NCBI RefSeq assembly: GCF_050436995.1
Contig: NC_134763.1
Location: forward strand, 5,704,001-5,768,000
Direction: 5' to 3'
Source: Anticarsia gemmatalis
Lineage: Eukaryota; Arthropoda; Insecta; Lepidoptera; Erebidae
DNA length: 64,000 nucleotides
This document shows positions 60,211 to 64,000 of the stretch, piece after piece. The notes beneath the pieces were generated by a model. It did not search any database. It was not told where the DNA came from and was given only the letters and a program-made list of their open reading frames with translations. The position numbers and the translations under genes were made by a program. Every line of letters starts with the position of its first letter. Within the stretch, counting starts at the first letter, position 1.

Positions 60211-60862
60211 GGCTATTACTTTCCTTTGTAGGATTTTTACTATCTGAGTTGGTATTGTAAGTTACAAAAAGTGGTATTAATCATCGAAACGAAATATAAC
60301 TTTACATAATAATTCAAAAGTTCTGAAAAGTGGACAAATAAGCGAATTTTCGACACAGTCGAACTAATTAAGCCGTGTAAAACAAATATAATATCACAAT
60401 ATTATCTGGGAGATAAAAGGAATGGTAATTAATAAATAATTAAATGTGTGTTTCCTAGTATTGTTCGTTAATTAATAGTATTACTGAGCCGATCCGTCGC
60501 AATTTGATGGAATAACGGCAAACATGGCGAGCCACGAACATGTTCAATATTACTTTTAATTGTTTCAATACTTTGTTATTTATACAATTGATTTTAACAA
60601 GAATTAACGTTCCAGACATTCATTGTTTTATTTTTCAAATAAACTATAGAAAATCATTGGTTTTCATTTAAAGAGTTAATTCGATTGGAAGCTGTGTTTA
60701 TTTCTAATCTAGTTCAGTTTTTTTTATCATTCATGTCATTCAATGGAATACTATAACCATTTATGTTGCTTTCCCCAAGAATCATTGGCGTCTAAAACAA
60801 AGATTGAACATCAGTGATCCTTAATAGAAATAATGATATCGTTTTAACACAGAGACAAAGGC

Positions 60863-61033
60863 ACTAATATTATAAAAGCAAAGTCTTGTTCATTACTTCT
60901 TAACGATTTAACAACGGAATCGATTCCACCAAGTTTGACAACGAAGTAACTTGAAGTTGGACTTCTTCCCGAACTTTCAGGACTGTCAAATGAGATGCTA
61001 GTGAGGTGCAAGCGACGCCGCCGGGCATGCTAG
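60863..61033 (+). mobile_element. Degenerate Helitron-like element
   Basis: It begins near ACTAATATTATAAAAGCAAAG and ends GCAAGCGACGCCGCCGGGCA followed by TGCTAGT. This parallels the ATATTATAAAGC start and the hairpin plus CTAGT end of the two better copies, but the interior differs. Probably an old member of another subfamily. Confidence 0.45.
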
Positions 61034-61392
61034 TTGTATAATTCTGTTATTAGCATTTTGCATAGAGTGTGCACATGGGCACATTGCATAGGTACCTAAG
61101 CATAAACGGATTTACATTTTAATGTCTTTGCAGGAACAATTTGTATTGCAGACACCTGAAACGTTTTGAATATAGACTGCGACGGCTTTCTGCGTAATTT
61201 ATTGTTTGAATTGTTTTCAAATTGAAAAACTAGTTTAGTTTTAGAAAGTTTGTTTTCGAAATGGTTTACACGAATTTGTAACGTTCACTACATCGAATTT
61301 GTCATTGCTTGTCGTGTATTTGTTTAATTGGTGTAGTCTACATTTTGATATTTTGACATCAGTATGTTAAAAAAAAGTAATAATTTTTCAAT

Positions 61393-61653
61393 GGCGCGAT
61401 TCTCTACCACCATCGACTAGAAGCGCTCTATAGAAAAAAAAGTCGTAGCGTGTTTGACTGTATAGTGGTCCATAGCTCGATTCTCTACCACTTTCAAATA
61501 CCGACAACCAACCGGCTAGCTATTGAGAAATTTTTGTATAAAAATCTGATCAGCTGCTCTCTAGCGGGAGTCGTAGGAACTATTTTGTCACTACAATTCA
61601 AATGTCAAACTTTCGATACTCGACCAGCACCAACTGTAGAGAATCGCGCTACT
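61393..61653. mobile_element. MITE family A, copy 2 with an adjacent partial copy
   Basis: The full copy (about 61471-61653) starts CATAGCTCGATTCTCTAC and ends GTAGAGAATCGCGCTACT. The interior matches copy 1 (GGCTAGCTATTGAGAAATTT, CTTTCGATACTCGAC). A partial end, GCGCGATTCTCTACCACCAT, lies at 61394-61433 in the same orientation, suggesting a truncated neighbour. A 117-codon ORF that spans this copy is a by-product. Confidence 0.7.
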
Positions 61654-64000
61654 GATCGTCGTCCAAATTCTAGTATTTTGTTTGTAGTAAATGAACCAAC
61701 AACGAGTATGTTCACTAAAGCACTAGTGACCGCATCGCAGCGCCACCGTTGGTTTTACATTGATAGCTCATCACTACTTATGCCGATTACTGTTTACAGT
61801 TAAATACATGCTACTGGATTTCTGCGTTTTAGATTTAAACCTACCATTTTAGTGTCTGTGTAACAATTTAGTTATAAATGTGTGAATAGGTGAGATGAGT
61901 GAGAAAAACAGGTGCGAAAATAGGTGTTTTTTTGAGGATCATCTATTCCGAAAAATACATTATACTTGATTAATTGAAGTAATGAGATAGGAACAATATT
62001 CTGTAGATTTTATTTAAATTTCATTGCGACAAGAATCCAGTTCTATTAAATTTATTAATTAAATACGTTAAATTAATCATTTTCTTACTACTTTTAACGA
62101 GATTTTCTGAACAAAAGTGCACTCTGTAGGTAATTGAAGTGAAGCAGCCAGTTTATAAGACTATAACAAGTTTTCTTATACCGGTGTCAGTGCGCGAGTA
62201 TTGGCGTGGATAGGCGAGTTGGTGTCAACGAACTACTTTTCATATTACTGGAAAAGTTAGCTTATTCTGTAGCGTGAAAGAGTCGGGTATATATTGCAGG
62301 TTATGAAGCTATGATGCACCGGCTTTTGTCCAACTTTATAAGTTGTGTTTTCAAACTTTCAATATCGAAGTTTTGTCGAAAAACACCGGGTTTTATGGAA
62401 AAACAGGAATTCGAAAACGTCGAGCCTGAACCTGTGTACAATCACATTTAAATATTATTGTGAATATTAATTAATGTATCAATAAACAAAAACAACTCAT
62501 CATTGCTTCAATGTTGTACTCAAATGGAAACGTCTTTCTAAAAATCTCTGGTTGAAATATAAAATCTCCTTCCAAATTCTTGGGAACTTTCCAATTATCC
62601 TCATGGCTTCCCAGATTCAATTGCAACACATCTGCCCTTGCAATCGTATTGCATAAACGGGTAAACGTTCTCCTTTCAATCTACATATAGAACCTAAAAA
62701 ATCCATTACCGCGCGTTATTCGGCGAGCAAATGGATACACAAACATGCAGAGCGGTCGCACAGTGGGAAGATTTCTCGTCGCATTCAGTGAGACGGCGAA
62801 ACGGTACGCGCAGTAAGTGGCTGCTTTGTCGCGTGTGCGCCAGTCGGGAAATCCCTCATACGGCGTGGCATTACCGCGACCGGCGTGCCCATTGTGCGCG
62901 ATCCTCTGCGATCTTACACCGCACAACTTTGACTTCGCGCTATAAGAAAATTGGCCTGCATTGTTGGATTATCTAGACAGTCGTAAGCAGATGCGGTGAG
63001 CGTCAGCTGAGTAATGGGTGTTGGCAACCGTTGCTTGTTTGTTGACTTTAAATTCAACCGCGTACCGAAGCTTTTGAAGATGAGTGCACGCTTCAACGAG
63101 CAGCTATTCAATTTGGTTTGTTCCTTCGTTGTGGACATAATACATTTACCAGCCTTTTTTAAAACCGTCGTCCCGATCGTATCTTCTTTGGCTATGTAAA
63201 TGATATCGATAATAATAATTGATAACAAATTTCGTTAGCCGCAATCCAAAACCCTATTATAAATTGAAAGCAGGATCGAGAAGGGTGGCCTGATTTTTTA
63301 TTTCAACATTTTTGATATCGAGTGACTTCGTTTATGCGAGAGCGGACTGACTAAATTGGATGATAATCTGGTAAAGTGAGCCGCGATCTGGGCGGAGAGG
63401 GGCACCGGGGAGCACCGAATTAAATGGTAACGAGCGGTGACCAACAAATTAACCGACGCAGTGGGGACGCTGCGCTTAATGCAATTCCGTCCCGGCAACG
63501 ACCGCTGCGCTGCTCACCTGCACTTTTTAGCTGGAATGAATATTAAAACCGGCAAATTCTATAATTCAAACTCCGGTTTAGCAGACGTATTTTAAAAAGC
63601 GAATAGAATTTAAATCTTAGCGATTGCATTGAAGGAAATTTGTTTTTATTTTGTAAGTATTCATAAATACTCACTATGGCATACCAAATTTAAACCTAAA
63701 TGCAACAAAAATGTTTCAATTTATTCTAAAGTATATATTTTATAAGAACTGCTGAGCTTTATGCTTGCATTCAGTCTTAAGTTCTATATAAATTTACATG
63801 ATGCCCGTAAAGCGTAATACTATGGAAGATTTTCAGGAAAATCGGATTACTGAAACGTACAAGTTATAAAGATGTCTGGAGCGCGTGCAAGCCGACGTGT
63901 AAACAAGTGTGGAGCAAGCAAAGAGTTTAAAAAGCCCCACAGCTCGTTTAATTTTTTAACACTTTAGTGGGAACGTCCTTTGAAAACACCGGGGACTCTT

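Larger units (their letters stand above)
50395..64000. other. Gene-poor region, possibly an intron or regulatory domain of a gene outside the window
   Basis: I found no convincing protein-coding exon in 13.6 kb. CpG-rich tracts lie at about 53.22-53.65, 54.01-54.12, 56.40-56.60, 62.71-62.95 and 63.37-63.52 kb. Between them are AT-rich blocks with dense TAAT-type motifs, transposon relics and hairpins, listed separately. The combination of a CpG-rich start-like region and scattered enhancer-like blocks resembles the first intron of a developmental gene, but no second exon is visible to prove it. Confidence 0.4.

Noticed and set aside
61450..61803. 117-codon plus-strand frame
   Set aside because: It runs across a MITE copy and its terminal repeats, so it is a by-product of the repeat.

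Overview
The window looks like nuclear DNA of a moth or butterfly. It is AT-rich, its genes have many introns with GT..AG borders, and it carries two copies of an interspersed repeat I recognise from lepidopteran genomes (TC...CTAG(T) ends, GTTT/AAAC run, 3' hairpin). It also has a 5S-rRNA-derived SINE-like element and a single-domain insect-allergen-repeat gene of the gut type. I assembled gene models by hand from splice sites; in each multi-exon model the exon lengths sum to a multiple of three and the splice phases agree.

Layout. 1-6.6 kb: intergenic, with a long imperfect hairpin at 5.58-5.72 kb. 6.6-14.0 kb, minus strand: an eleven-exon INO80D-like chromatin-remodelling subunit. 14.0-16.1 kb: divergent promoter interval. 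16.1-23.8 kb, plus strand: a nine-exon PPP4R3 (falafel/SMEK) regulatory subunit of protein phosphatase 4, followed by AT-rich 3' UTR or intergenic DNA. 28.4-30.4 kb, minus strand: seven-exon CFAP36 (CCDC104), a cilium-associated BART-domain protein, divergent from 31.5-34.9 kb, plus strand: four-exon PIGH of the GPI-anchor GlcNAc transferase. PIGH intron 3 holds a 1.69 kb non-autonomous TIR transposon with an internal 224-bp inverted repeat and a ~41-bp tandem array. 34.9-44.5 kb: no gene found, but a tRNA-like and a 5S-like SINE relic. 44.5-45.0 kb, minus strand: an intronless ORF of unknown function. 46.0-47.1 kb, plus strand: a three-exon secreted allergen-repeat (G12/SDMA) gene with TATA and GATA motifs. 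47.8-50.4 kb, plus strand: an unrecognised secreted-protein gene whose signal-peptide exon resembles its neighbour's and which has three possible 3' ends. 50.4-64 kb: no gene found, with CpG-rich tracts, a candidate first exon, enhancer-like clusters of homeodomain/POU/RUNX/NK2 motifs, MITEs and a degenerate Helitron-like copy.

The conserved genes (chromatin remodelling, phosphatase targeting, cilium, GPI anchor) are ordinary housekeeping functions with no evident shared pathway; CFAP36/PIGH and INO80D/PPP4R3 are arranged head to head. The most unusual items are the orphan secreted gene next to the allergen-repeat gene, the structured transposon in PIGH, and an X-box-like motif in front of CFAP36. 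I found no rRNA gene, intact tRNA, CRISPR array or intact autonomous transposon.
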